From Metridium senile (lineage: Eukaryota > Cnidaria > Anthozoa > Actiniaria > Metridiidae): a stretch of DNA of 64,000 nt. The notes under the pieces are model-generated. The model saw nothing but the letters and a program-made list of their open reading frames with translations, did no database searches and had not been told where the DNA came from. Position numbers and translations under genes: made by a program. Below, piece by piece: positions 11,853-23,835 of the stretch. The stretch lies in NCBI GenBank assembly GCA_949775045.1, contig OX459099.1, forward strand, positions 1,644,501 to 1,708,500, written 5' to 3'. How positions within the stretch are numbered: the first letter of the stretch is position 1; every line of letters begins with the position of its first letter.

Positions 11853-14699
11853 AATCTTTATTTTGCTCTTTGTACATACCTTTTACAATATACATTATAT
11901 TATACATTTTACATTTTTCTTTTTATATCCGTTGGTATGTTTGTATGAGTGCTTCTATTATGTATGTTTTATAGAATATAGAAATTGGAGTAGTGCAATT
12001 TCATCGCGGGTCGATTTTTAAACTTTGAAGTGTACCATAATCGTTTGCCAGCCAGATTAGTGCGGCGGGAATCTTATTTGGACTTAGTTGTCCGTAAGCC
12101 AAATGTATGGCTTACGGACTAAGCCTGGATAACTGAGTTCTAGATAAAGACTGAAGAAATCATTTCTTGGAAATTATATTGAAAGAAAATGTCAGTTTTG
12201 CGGTGATATCTTATCCCATTTTGTATTCTAATCGGCATTAAAACATATTTATTGTGGATAATCAAGTACAACTTGAGAATACATTTCCTAGAAAAAATAC
12301 TATGTAAGAATCGAAAAGGTCAGTTATTGTTTGAGCGAATAATGATATAAGCTTGAACCAACCAAGTTTTGGCAGGTGTAGAAGATCGACAAATGTGGTT
12401 TTCATCAATTTCCATTAATTTCCATTAATCATATATGCGACTTATTTTATAGAAGTGCAATCAGCACCAAACACGAACACAACCGCAAATCTCTAGCAAT
12501 TCACACAGTTTTGAAAATTTCTATCTATTTTGATAAAAAAAACTTATAAGCTCAACCAGATTTTAGCACCTGTAGCCGCTGTCTAGAAATCGATTCATGT
12601 CACGGACATTTTCTTAGAAATATAGGTGAATTGCGACATTCATAGAACATTAATGTAAGATGAGGACTCAGTTTGGATTTAAAAGACCCTTTAACTGTAA
12701 GGCTAGCACCATCCAAGTTCGCACGCTTTGTATGAATTAAATGTTTTTTCATAGAAATAGACCTATAGGTAGAGACACCAGACAGTAGCCTTAATTATAG
12801 GATTAACCATAGCCAGTTCTAGCAGTTCTAAAAAGATAACAACACTAAAACTCATTTTTGGGGTTCTAAATCATAAATTAATCAAACTAGATTCATTAAT
12901 GAATATTTTCAACTAGCATATCTGCGATTTAATTACGAGATAGGTCAAACAACTTAAAAACAACCAATGGCAAATATCTATTTGCACATTAGTCTAAAAA
13001 CGGTAGAATTGAGAAAATAGCTAGAAATTTCATTAATGGATAGTTCTGGAAAAAATTTAATTTATATTTTTCAATCTTTTAGTATTCAAAATATGGCTAG
13101 ACTGGATAACTTAAAAACATTATTTTTTTACAATTGTCATCTGTACCAAGTGAATCTGTACCAAGTGAATCTTGTAAACGAGACTTTATAAGTGATAAAT
13201 AATGAGAAATTCATAAATAGGTTTTTCTGGCAGGTGTTTTAAAATTTCCAATAATAGATTTTTTTGAGTATGCCGTATTTCCAGAAATTCATAGAGATTG
13301 AAGATGAAATATCCAGTGCAATGAATGATGCTTACTAGAATATAATAAATTGTTACCATTTTACAAACAAATGTTGGCCAGGAAATAGTCAAGATTTTCA
13401 AGGACCATTTCCAAGAAAATATTTAGTAAAAATTACAAATATAAATGATTGCGCACAACTTTTATGAAATACTTAGATACAAATAAGAGAATGAATTCCG
13501 AAATTTTGTTTTGATTTCAGCAATGAAAATTGTATTTATTCCTTACACAAATTACTGCTAATGAACAGAATATACACTAAAACCATTGAATATTGTACAC
13601 GATTTTCTAAGAAAGTTGTTTAAAATTCGCATAGATTTGAAGTAGATAGAAGCAATACAAAATTGATGCACTTTTTGAAAAGGAAGTGTTAATGCTTTTC
13701 CAAAAAGATTGCACATATTGCTAAGGGGGAAAAGAAGATTCCAGAACAAAACTTTATCAGAATTACATTCTAAGAATGAAAACAAAGTGATGTTTTGAGT
13801 TTTCATCACAGTAAATAGTATTCATTTTGTAAGCAAATTACTGATAATGGCCCTTTCATGTTATTAAAAAAGTATCGCCTATGGGTATATAGGACTAGAA
13901 ATACTTATTAAAACCAAGATTAAATTGCCCTAGAGCCAAGTCCATCTTGAAGAGATCTTTAAGACATGATTGTTTTGTAACTTCGGTAAAAGGAAAAAGA
14001 TGTTTTTTTTAGGAGATTTTGACTCGTTCTCTACCGGTTGTCCGTCAAAAAACTCTCAATCTTAACAAATTACAGGATAAAAAGCGCATCTTATCGAGTA
14101 CCGACAAAAAATAATCACTCATTTTAAATATAAAAGGGCTTAGGACGTGCCATTTATCGGTGCAGCTGCACTATAGTCTAATATATCGCAATCATTGTTC
14201 AAAACTTGTAAATTGGGGTTTTTACTCATGGTTTTCTTCGCACGAAAATATAAAAAAAATGTTTTTTTTTTACCACAATTGTTTTTCCCAAAAACTGTAA
14301 ATTGTGCTTCCTTTTCTTCAAATTGATTTTGGTATTATTTTGATTTTTAAAAATCTCTTCTAAAAGTTGTCAATAACGATACCACCTTTTTAATAAGGAC
14401 CAGACCGTGATTGTGCCTTAATATTTGTATTACTCTTCATAAACTTGGGGCCTTTCCCATCCATTTTTCTTAGTTGAAAAAGGGAAATCCTCAAGATTCC
14501 ATGCAGGGATGATACCTGTCGTTCCCAAATATGAAAAGGGACTAGAAAAGGCTGTAAATCAGTCGTGTTTTCTCTTGGAATCTTCTCTATTTGAAAACAA
14601 ACAAACTTCAATCAGTATTCATACAAGTTCTTTTATTTAAAACATACTTAAAACACTTCTAAAATGTTTTGAATTAGGGTCTCTACGCCTTTTTCTCTG
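11853..14699. other. Gene-free AT-rich stretch
   Basis: Nearly 3 kb with no recognisable exon, RNA gene or element. A 16-bp word (ctgtaccaagtgaatc) is duplicated in tandem at 13141-13172. Minus-strand frames at 13186-13401, 13558-13809 and 14390-14611 carry no recognised motif. Confidence 0.45.
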
Positions 14700-15470
14700 A
14701 TTTTGAAAGGCTTTAGAATAACCTCCTTAAAACTATAGAAATGCAATTTGGTTCTTTTTCCTGTCTTTCAAGAGCTTTAAATTGTCTTCTGTTTGAATGT
14801 CGAGGTATTCCAATTGGGTGTTAATTGAGGTGTTTTTATTTCGATTTTTATTTGTCTTACTAACATGCATTGAAAGAAAATCTATAAATTCTTAAAAGCT
14901 GACAATTGCAGTTGAGTCCTTTATATTTCTCTGTTTGTTTTTGCGGATATCCTAGAAGTTCTTGGTCAAAAGCAGCAAATTATGGTCATTGCTTGTCCTT
15001 TCTAAAGATTTAATTCTGATCGACAGTTGGGTCCTTTATTATTTTAACTCTGCTATATGCGGATATCCTAGAAGTGGTTGGTCAAAAGCAGTAAATTGTG
15101 ACTATTTCTTCTCCTTTCTAAAGATTTAATTGTGTTCTCTGTATTTTTATCTATTTTCTTAAGATTGAAAGCAAACGTGGGCAAAAAATGAACATTGCAG
15201 TCATTCGAGTAAGGTCCTTTTTATTTTTACACTGCTATATGCGGATATCCTAGAAGTGGTTGCTCAATAGCAGTAAATTGTGACTATTTCTTCTCCTTTC
15301 TAAAGATTTAATTGAGAACTTTGTATTTTTATCTATCTTAAGCTTGAAAGCAAACGTCAAAAAAAGAACATTGCAGTTATTCCATTTGGGTCGTTCAGTC
15401 TGCTATGTGCGGATATATCCTAAAAATGGTTACTGGTTACTCAAATGCATCTAATTCTGGTTCTTGTCCT
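14700..15470. repeat. Degenerate tandem repeat, ~120-180 bp units
   Basis: The landmark GCGGATATCCTAGAAG recurs near 14943, 15058, 15241 and (diverged) 15409. Units also share CAAAAGCAGTAAATTGTGAC, TTCTCCTTTCTAAAGATTTAA and GAACATTGCAGT blocks. Spacing varies because of indels. No coding potential. Confidence 0.75.
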
Positions 15471-15622
15471 TCGTAAAAAAACATTCATTAATAACCTTTC
15501 CTGTCTATGAGCAAAAAGCCAGAATAAATTATTTGAAAGTCAGCGATATTGAACATTAAACTGATCGCTCACAAGGATCGCTCACAGTCATGTCTCAGCA
15601 TAATACAGGGCCCACAGTTATT

Positions 15623-15782
15623 GGCTTAAGGGACAGACCATTAGATTTTTTTGAGGGGGGGGGGGGGGGGGTTGGACATATATTTTTCCCACTTAAGTAT
15701 GTGCACGAATTTTTTTTTCATCTTGCACGATCTTTTTTTAAGAATATTTGCTGTGCTGAATTTTTGTTTTTGGTATTTGACC

Positions 15783-15813
<31 letters not shown>

Positions 15814-15846
15814 TTCCAAAATCTAATGGTCCGTCCCTAAGCTATT
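15623..15846. mobile_element. MITE with G17 and C30 homopolymer arms
   Basis: Terminal inverted repeats: CTTAAGGGACAGACCATTAG at the left and its near-complement ending CTAATGGTCCGTCCCTAAG at the right. The left arm holds 17 consecutive G (15655-15671) and the right arm about 30 consecutive C (15784-15813), complementary homopolymers that would extend the hairpin. The two + strand open frames here are produced by the element. Confidence 0.8.
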
Positions 15847-17351
15847 GTGGTGTCCCTGCCTTCGTATGAAGGAAAAAACTAAATAAAAAAAAAGAAGTTC
15901 GTAATTTTCCTCCTTCTTTATATTCCCATATCTTTTCCCGAGCTAGGCGATATAAATGTTGGTTCTATTGCAACGGAAATATTTCAGCGACGAATTGGGT
16001 ATTCAAAACGTTGAAAAATATCTCAACTGGGATCTATTTTTTAGTTTTTTTCTTCTTAGAATCAGACATCATGGAAATGATGTTTATCTATCTATTTACT
16101 TATTTATTAACTAACTTTGCCAAAGGGCAGATCTACACTACGGGGATCTTGCAAAAGGATGGCGATATAACCATAAACATGGTTTAGTTGTAAAAATATA
16201 TATCTAAGAATATTTAATTTGATTTTAAGCTTCTTATTTCCTCATTAGTTCTTTATATAGGAGACAGAAAACGTTGAATTAATCAAAGACGCCTAAAACT
16301 CGACTATAGTATCAGAAAAGTAATATGTCCGTGGGGTCTGGTTTTTCTTTTTTATCCTTTATGACTTTTGGTTTCGTTTTCAGATATTTATAAGTTAGAA
16401 TTCTTCGTTTTCAGATATTTCTAAGAAAGGTAAATTAGTGTTTATCCAAGATGGCAGCCGTGACGTCATTACATCGAGAACCAACAAAAAAAGAAGCGGT
16501 AACTATGCATGTTGAAAAAATAAACGTTTGAAAAACAATGAATTGCGTGCAAAAATAATTTAACGTTGAGGTAGTGAGTGTGTGTCTGAGTCTCCCCAAT
16601 TAGTAGGGCACATGTGTCCAGTCTAGCAGAATTGAGATGTTAAAAAAGTAATTTCTAAATTTCATTTTTATTTATTGTTGATCGAAGATGGCTGCAGTTA
16701 CGTCATTCCTTCTGAAGTAAAAAAAAGAACGGTAGCCATTTTGGAAACCAGTGTGTTCCCCGAATTAACTCGCGTAAATACGAGTAACTGCTCGGGCTAG
16801 GCTAACATTTTGGATGATGAGGAATATTTCGCTGACGTTTATAAAAGATGGCTGTCGACTATGACGTCACCTACTTTTAATTGTTGGCCCTCATTTTAAA
16901 AAACTTATTGACATATTTACTGATCGATGCTTAATTACCTTTTTACTAGGTTTAAACGCTGACGATTTGAAACTTTGGATTATTTTTGAATATTTTATTA
17001 TCACGAGATAACATTGCAATGTTATATGTTATAGTTATATTTTATTATTTAAATAAAAACCTCGGCAATGTTGCAGTTATAATTTTGTTATTCTAATAAA
17101 AACTTTTCAATACTGGATAAGTATATATATAGATAGTAGAATTTTCGCAATCTATGCAATTATTTGTTTTAAACCGAACAATTTTTAATCAAAAATGAGG
17201 ATGGTAATCTCAGCATATCGGAGAAAATGACGGAGCAGATCGATGAAGTTAATGAACAGTGCAGTGATGGTTAAGATGAAGTTTTTTTAATTTCATGTCT
17301 GAAATACAACATGTACTTTAATATAATAATATCATATTGTCATATATATAT
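15847..17351. other. Gene-free stretch with three ATGGC / TGACGTCA-like motif pairs
   Basis: No gene seen. An AAGATGGC word followed within about 10-15 bp by a (T)GACGTCA-like word occurs at about 16449, 16686 and 16843. These resemble YY1-type and CRE/ATF sites, but the spacing suggests a degenerate tandem repeat. No transcript is evident. Confidence 0.45.
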
Positions 17352-17492
17352 GTTATTTACCGGCTGGGAGGTCCGTATAGTGAAAAACTGCCCGAGGTCT
17401 TGGATGTGCGGACCGAGGTCCGCCGAGGTCCGTACATCCAAGACCGAGGGCAGTTTTTCACTATACGGACCGACCTCTAGCCGGTAAATAAC
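17352..17492. mobile_element. Fold-back MITE (141 bp)
   Basis: The left arm begins GTTATTTACCGGCT and runs through GGTCCGTATAGTG and AAAAACTGCCC. The right arm repeats all of this in inverse and ends AGCCGGTAAATAAC. The centre is rich in GGTCCG/CGGACC. Nearly the whole element is a hairpin. Confidence 0.85.
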
Positions 17493-18718
17493 TTATTTAT
17501 TTTTTTTGTTCTCTATATTTAATTAATGGTTTTGATATTTTACGACGCGCGTTGCTTTCAAATGGCTTCCCAGTAGTTTTACTGAAAAAGAGCGGGTTGT
17601 CAGAAACCGGTTTTCATTCAGTGTGACAGCGCCTCGACAAACTTACAGAAATTTTAATGCCAAAATATTTTAAATTACTGCAGCTTTCTCCATCATTCCA
17701 AATCAAATATCGTTTAAAGAGAAAGGGTATTGTTTATATCTCAACATCAAAGAAAGTCAAGAAACAAAAATTAAGTTTTACAAAGGATTTTAGCTGACAC
17801 GAACACTGAGTGAACCAAGATGGATGTTGAAACGAGTTGAAATTCGTCGTTCTTGTGGTTCTTGTGCATCAAGAAAAAAGCCTACTGAAGCTTATTTTTC
17901 GATAAATGATAAGAAATAAGAAATTTAGTCGAAGTCGCCGACAACTGTTGAAGGAATTAATTTGTCTGTGTCGTAATTTATGAAGAAGATGAAAGTTGAA
18001 AGCATTAGGATCGCTGACAGGACTTTGAATCAAGCAAATCGACCTTTTTCAAGATTGTTTATCCTTTTGTGTGCAGAAAAAGAAAGACAAGAACACTTCC
18101 TTACTTCAAAAACGTTGTAGACTTTGTACATAAACTTCTCGTGAATTTATAGCATTTTAAAAGTGACTGAAAAGCAAAGACATATCTCATCAAGAAAGAT
18201 AGCTCAATTCACCGCCGTGTTGTTTACAATGCAAGGAAAGATAAAAACTACAAGTATATTTTTCAACTATTATCGAGGTATGTGAACGAGCTTTATATAT
18301 TTTTTAGAAAATTAAAAAAAACCCTGGTGTATTATCACAACCTTTTGTGTATTCTCGTGTATTCTCTCGTGAGTTTTTGCAATATTGATTTGATTTTCTC
18401 AACTTTTGCTTATGTTTGCAAAAACAACCAATGCTCGCCATGTAGCTTTTAATTTTCTCTCAGGCGGTTATCACATTCTGTCCATTCTGTCAGTGTTTTG
18501 GTCAATTCAGAATTCTAGATCTCCTACTATTTTGTTCGATAAATTACCATAATTAACAATTACCTATTAAAGAAGATTTTTCAAAAATTAATATCGCTGG
18601 GAAGAAATGGTACCAACGAACAGGATACCGCGGACCGGGCAGATCGTGAAAAACCGGCCCGCTCGCTAGCCAATCACAGAGCGCGAATCACAGGATACCG
18701 GACCGAAAAAAAATAATG
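17493..18718. other. Gene-free stretch, possibly a longer decayed element
   Basis: No coding exon supported. The right end (about 18625-18715) carries GACCGGGCAGATCGTGAAAA and CCAATCACAGAGCGCG, words that echo the fold-back MITE at 17352. The whole 1.3 kb could be one decayed non-autonomous transposon; this is inference. Confidence 0.35.
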
Positions 18719-18731
18719 CACTTTATTTTTA

Positions 18732-18986
18732 GATACGTATTTGGGTCTGATCCGCGGTTATATGATGTGTGTATGATTATGATCGTCGCGGAGAAATAAG
18801 CAATTTATGCAATTGCAATTATAGAAGCCCGAAAAAAATTCGGGACTTCAACGGGATTTGAACCCATGACCTTTGCAGTACCGGTCATGGGTTCAAATCC
18901 CGTTGAAGTCCCGAATTTTTTTCGGGCTTCTTTAATTGCAATTGCATAAATTGCTTATTTCTCCGCGACGATCATAATCATACACA
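18732..18986. mobile_element. tRNA-derived SINE inserted as a snap-back palindrome, 13-bp TSD
   Basis: Two arms, 18765-18871 and 18883-18989, are reverse complements with about one mismatch in 107 bp and an 11-nt loop (tttgcagtacc). Each arm holds a Pol III B-box-like GGTTCAAATCC. The unit is flanked by direct repeats CACTTTATTTTTA at 18719-18731 and 18987-18999; the right arm overlaps the first bases of the right repeat. The left part extends further toward the SINE 3' end (TCTGATCCGCGG), matching the copy at 24162-24269. Reading left to right as first-strand cDNA, the last three bases GGT before the fold can pair with an upstream ACC, which fits self-primed second-strand synthesis. Confidence 0.8.
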
Positions 18987-19623
18987 CACTTTATTTTTAA
19001 GATCAACAATTTCTTAAACAAAATACAAAGATGATAAAATCTATTCTATTTTTTTTTTCCAAACAAAAATAACAATTATGTGTTACTTCCTTTAAAAGTT
19101 TAAACTTCCTCTCGTTTATCCTTCATTAAAGCATTAAAGTGAGTATGGATGAAAAGAGGTTTATTTTAAGTCACAAGTTCAAGTTTACGATAAATATTAT
19201 ATATTGAGATCGGAGAGGTATTATATTAATGAATAAATCAGTTAAATACAGAAATGCTTATCGTTGATTATTTCGTAAAAACACTTTTTAAATTAAAACT
19301 GGAAAGGTAGAAAATAAGATTACAATCAGTGTAAACAGAGGATTTAGTAGAAGCTTCTGTACGGATATACAGTTAATGCTATTTACCAGCTCATGATTGT
19401 GATCATAAACAAAACGTTAATATAGGGAATATTTTTTATATTTGTGATAAGAATCACTGATAAAACGAACAAATTTAATTAAAGAATACATTTCCTCCAT
19501 TTACTAAGATGAGATATGTAACCAGGTCCCAGTGTGTCTCTGTGTAAATCAGCTATATTTGCTGGAACATTCGTTCTGTTTCACACGAGTTGTGCTAAAT
19601 ACAAAATAATATTCACCCTTCAA
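18987..19623. other. Gene-free stretch
   Basis: Apart from the SINE target-site repeat at its left edge, no exon, RNA gene or element is recognised. Confidence 0.45.
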
Positions 19624-19824
19624 GTTTCAAAAAGCGTTGTCGCAGTCAACATTCCAAAGACTGCAAAGGATGTCTGTCAATATGAACATCATTTGTTGAT
19701 TTATGACACAATAAATATTTGTTTCATCATTTATCATTGCATCAAAGACATGCCGAACTTTTTTTGCAGGCCTCAGACTTAAGAGTGTTGACAGTAGCTT
19801 TGATTGCGACAACGATTTTTAAAA
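19624..19824. mobile_element. MITE family 1, copy B
   Basis: Same termini as 6099-6353: TTTCAAAAAGCGTTGTCGC at left and TTGCGACAACGATTTTTAAAA at right, with the shared internal CTGCAAAGGATGTC. About 50 bp shorter than copy A. Open frames overlapping it on both strands are not genes. Confidence 0.8.
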
Positions 19825-20514
19825 TAGATGTATATATGAGTTACTACGGAGGCTTATGCACCATGCAATACACTGAAAAGGAGTCACTACTTACTCGAAC
19901 TGAACTCCTAAGAACGAGTTGAAGTTCGTATGATTTGGTACCCTCCCCTCCCTCGCCTCATTTCCTCGCGCGTATTTTTTTTACGTACACGTAGTTTCCT
20001 AAGAGTTTTCACGTAATGTTGGAAGCGTTTCGCAGGCAAGCCACGAAATGAAGTTTGTGGCAACCTGAATGGAGTAAAAACCATAGTTTCTAATTTACGT
20101 GATGCTTTTTTAACTCCCAAGATCTTATCAAGAAACAGACCGCTACAACTTACGTTTAATGAAGTCAATATAACTGATAGCTTTATTTAAAAAGTGGTAA
20201 ACCATAGAATTGAAACGTCACAAAAACAAGCTGGAAAGATACGCATTGATATCAAACAATTTAATGATAAAATGATCGTTCCGTGGCTTCCCCATCACGC
20301 TCCATGTTGATAAACCATGGAAACTCTCCCGAGACCTCTCTCGTTATTGCTGAGTAATCGCTTATTACGTTAAAAAAACTAACATGCTGAAGAGGAGGAC
20401 CGCACAAGAACCCACTGTAATCCTATCGTTACGTATGCGTTATTAATGGACGTGGTCATTTAAAAAACAGTTGGAGTCACGTACGTCAGGGGAGGGGGGA
20501 TGTATGGGCGATGG
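19825..20514. other. Gene-free stretch with a decayed element end
   Basis: No gene seen. About 19913-19985 (AACGAGTTGAAGTTCG followed by a C/T-rich block) shares its first 16 bp with 34256-34271, indicating a dispersed repeat. Confidence 0.4.
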
Positions 20515-20795
20515 ACCCGGGGGGACTCCCTTAAAAAATGGATAGGGGTGCTCGACGGACCTTTTAGGGTCGAAAATAAGACCCTCGCGTACCTTTTAGG
20601 GTCTCGAACTGGCACCGTACCTTTTAGGGTCAGTTTTCGAACTTAAGATTATACATATTGAAAAAATGTTAAATGTGGTCGTACCTTGTATGGTTCGACA
20701 CCAGTATCTGAGTTAATTTATGCGTACCTTTTAGGGTCATTTTCAAAACCGTCCGTTTAGCACCCCTATCCATTTTTTAAGGGAGTCCCCACCCC
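20515..20795. mobile_element. MITE family 2, copy A (internal GTACCTTTTAGGGT repeats)
   Basis: Perfect or near-perfect ~32-bp terminal inverted repeats, starting GGGGACTCCCTTAAAAAATG at left and ending in its complement near 20790. The core carries five or more copies of (G)TACCTTTTAGGGTC at irregular spacing. Other copies: 26128-26310 (right end lost) and 56690-56990 (diverged). Confidence 0.9.
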
Positions 20796-21555
20796 TCCCC
20801 GGGGCGATGGGCGATGGGGTAAAAGTATTTAGTATGCTCGTCGTATCTCTTATAAGGGCTAAAATTAAACTAATCGATATTTTAGGTTAATAACATTTAA
20901 AATATGAATTTCAACAGTTTTAAAACTGTCAAAGATTTTTGCTTAAACTAAAATTGTCAGTTGAATTTCAGAGGTTGAATCGCATAATTCATTATCCTCA
21001 GAGTAATTTTTGTTAATTTGTAGGGATAAAGAAACTTTAAATTTAATTAGTAATCTAGAGAAATTACTCAATCAATTTAAAAAATATCCATATTATCATA
21101 AACAGATATAACAGTTTTCTCAGTGAAGTTGTTAGTATGGTTCTGGAATATTGTTGCAATTAAGACATACTCACACACGCAAAAACACCAGATAATCCTA
21201 AAAGAAGATGCGCAGGTGAGCATCTCCCTATGAAACCTGCGCAATATAAGTAATAAATTATTAAATTATTATAAAAGAAGATAACGACTACAACCAATTC
21301 AATTTTTAAAACTAATTTATTATAACGGAATAATGAAAGTTTGTCACCTTCAATTTCTAATATATCGTAGTATTGATAGAGCGAAAACACTAGAACCATG
21401 AAATAAAAACAAAATAGTTACTAACTAATAGTTTTTATTTAGTGACTATTTAGTCAGTATCATTCAACCAGAAACATCAAATACAAAAGGAAACAATACC
21501 TCATTACAACTTTACTTGTCTTTGATATTATCAAATTTAATATTGCGGATTGAAG
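20796..21555. other. Gene-free stretch
   Basis: AT-rich, no supported feature. The minus-strand frame 21160-21399 is hydrophobic but unrecognised. Confidence 0.4.
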
Positions 21556-22024
21556 AATTTTTATTGATTATTCTCAATAACACAAATTCTCAAAAAGGAT
21601 TATCCATTCAAATTAAAAAATGTTCTCTCTATTATTGCCGATTCACGTATAATCCGCATGCAGTAATTCTTAAATTTTTATTGATTATTCTCAATAACAC
21701 AAATTCTCAAAAAGGATTATCCATTCAAATTAAAAAATGTTCTCTCTATTATTGCCGATTCACGTATAATCCTCATGCAGTAATTCTTAAATTTTTATTG
21801 ATTATTCTCAATAACACAAATTTTCAAAAAGGATTATCCATTCAAATTAAAAAATGTTCACTCTATTATTGCCGATTCACGTATCATCCTCATGCAGTAA
21901 TTCTTAAATTTTTATTGATTATTCTCAATAACACAAATTCTCAAAAAGGATTATCCATTCAAATTAAAAAATGTTCACTCTATTATTGCCGATCCACGTA
22001 TCATCCTCAGTAATTCTTAAATCA
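21556..22024. repeat. 117-bp minisatellite, four units
   Basis: Units start at TTATTGATTATTCTCAATAA near 21561, 21678, 21795 and 21912, an exact 117-bp period, with few differences between copies. Because 117 is divisible by three, one + strand frame stays open through all units (21516-22013) and would encode a 39-residue repeat. No splice context, domain or codon bias supports a real protein. Confidence 0.9.
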
Positions 22025-22445
22025 TGTGGAAGTTTACGGAACATAAACATTAAAGAAGATTATGTCCAACCAATTTAGAAAATCTGCGCATTCACTTGGT
22101 CATTAAAGGGATTGGCAAAAGATTTAACATTTTTAAGCTGCTTATCCTCTCTAATTCTAGTTTAGTGGGATATAAAAAAACACACAACTTATTCAATAAT
22201 GCGGAAGATTACAGAAACCATTTACAAAAACCCTGAGCATTTTTGAAGAGTTTAAAAACCTCAATTAAGACTTATTATGTAATAAAATTCTCAGTAGGAG
22301 ATTGAACAATCTTAATCGTTTAGCAGCTATTTTTAGTATCGCTGTGGAAATGTATACCGTTGTGGAATTAAGGGAAAACATTTTGGCCAAATAAGCAGAA
22401 ACGAAAAACAAAATAACAGGGTCGTCACATAATGTGGAATCAGGC
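22025..22445. other. Gene-free stretch
   Basis: No supported feature. The minus-strand frame 22265-22447 is unrecognised. Confidence 0.4.
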
Positions 22446-22446
22446 A

Positions 22447-22735
22447 TTACTGTATTGGGTTCGGGATCATTAATGTTTGGATCAGGATCAAATACCCTGG
22501 GATATTATTATGATATTATATATGAATTATTTATATGATTGGTAGGGATCGGGAGTCAAAATATACGAGTTATTGGGATAAGGAATCACTCCATTGGGTT
22601 CGGGATCACTGACACTAGGATCGGGATCAAATACCCTGGAATAGGGATCATATAAATAAATCTGATATAAATGAATGATTTATATAATTGGTAGGTATCA
22701 GAAATCAAAATATATGGGTTTTTGGGATCACTGAT
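22447..22735. repeat. Tandem duplication, ~139-bp units
   Basis: ATTGGGTTCGGGATCA starts units near 22454 and 22593. Both go on through GATCAAATACCCTGG and a TTATATGATTGGTAGG-like block. A shorter third start, ATTGGGATAAGGAATCAC, lies at the boundary. Confidence 0.75.
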
Positions 22736-23034
22736 CGACATTTTCATTGTAAAAAATATCGGGAGTAACCAAAATAGAACATCCCTCGTAACGTACATGA
22801 AGACAAAACAAGAGAGATTTGACGACACATGACAAATATCTTTCAAAAACAACCTTGATAGATCATTATTAACTATACATTGTAACAACTGATGGTCTGA
22901 TCATTTTTGTATCTTATGTCAGATACAATAAATTATAGTTTTAATGATATGAATCCTGCATGACTTCAACTGTAGTCAAGAGCACATCCAGGGTAAATTA
23001 GGTGACTAGTCATCTCCCTCTATTGGAGGGAAAT

Positions 23035-23580
23035 ATAATATAATATAATAATAATAATAATGTTTAATAGAAAACAAATCTCGCAGCCCAAAGGCTGAAT
23101 TACATTTGTAAGATTCAAAATTAAAATTATGTACATTTGTATCAATAGATAATATAATATAAATATAATATAGATAAGAAGTCATACAAAAATATAAAAA
23201 GCTATACATTATAAGCATATAATCTATACATTATATAGAACATTGTCCGATAAAGACGCTTAGGCTAACTTAGATGATTTAATTACAAAAGAGTTCTCAT
23301 AGCGATTTGTCTTGCAGATAGTTCGGTATTTAACAGGGTTCCTTAGGTTGTAATTAGAAGTGTTTAACGGTGGTAATAAATCTCGAAGCTTGTGGTTTGA
23401 GTCATTTTCGATAGATGTAAATAACTTTTTACACAACTTCTCTCTTCTTTCATAGAGGGACTCCAAGCCGGTTTCCATCAGGGCTTCACGGTATTTGCGT
23501 TCTGGTAGAATTATACGTAAGGCACGCTTTTGTATGTGTTCAATGTCGTCAGACAAATAACGTGGCATACTGTGGTGGAA
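23035..23580 (-). pseudogene. 5'-truncated non-LTR retrotransposon, reverse-transcriptase C-terminus and 3' end
   Basis: Minus-strand frame 23260-23568 encodes about 102 residues matching the C-terminal end of LINE polyproteins of the CR1/L2/Jockey type: IEHIQKRALRIIL, then YREAL, LESLYERREKLCKKLF, HKLRDLLP and YNLRNP. The upstream reverse-transcriptase core and the endonuclease are absent, so it is a 5'-truncated dead copy. Downstream on the minus strand, a short 3' region ends in TAATA/ATAAT microsatellite near 23035-23060, as expected of a LINE tail. Family-level assignment is from motif memory, not a search. Confidence 0.8.
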
Positions 23581-23679
23581 AACTTATAATAATAATAATA
23601 TATAATATAACAATGTAAATATAAGCGGGTGGCCGTAAGGCGGGGTTCCACTGTATATTATGTGATGACTTTTGAGTTA

Positions 23680-23835
23680 TTTTAACAGACAATCAATCGA
23701 TCAGCACATCAATCAATCTACTAGTTCATCAGTCAGTCAATCAATCAGTCCATAATCAATCAACTAGTTCAACAATCAATCAACTAGCCGCACCCCCTTC
23801 CTCGCACCCCCCCCCCCCCCCCCCTCCTTAAAATT
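23680..23835. repeat. (CAAT)n tract and poly-C run
   Basis: TCAATCAATCAGT-type tetranucleotides over about 100 bp, then about 18 C at roughly 23807-23824. The following TTAAAATTGGTCTAGATCCG looks like the end of a dispersed element. Confidence 0.7.

Noticed and set aside
18841..18910. Possible tRNA gene (GGTTCAAATCC B box)
   Set aside because: Sits in a SINE palindrome; no A box, anticodon arm or acceptor stem of a true tRNA can be built.
21516..22013. 165-residue four-repeat protein
   Set aside because: Open only because the satellite unit is 117 bp; no domain, splice context or promoter. Kept as a repeat and low-interest finding.
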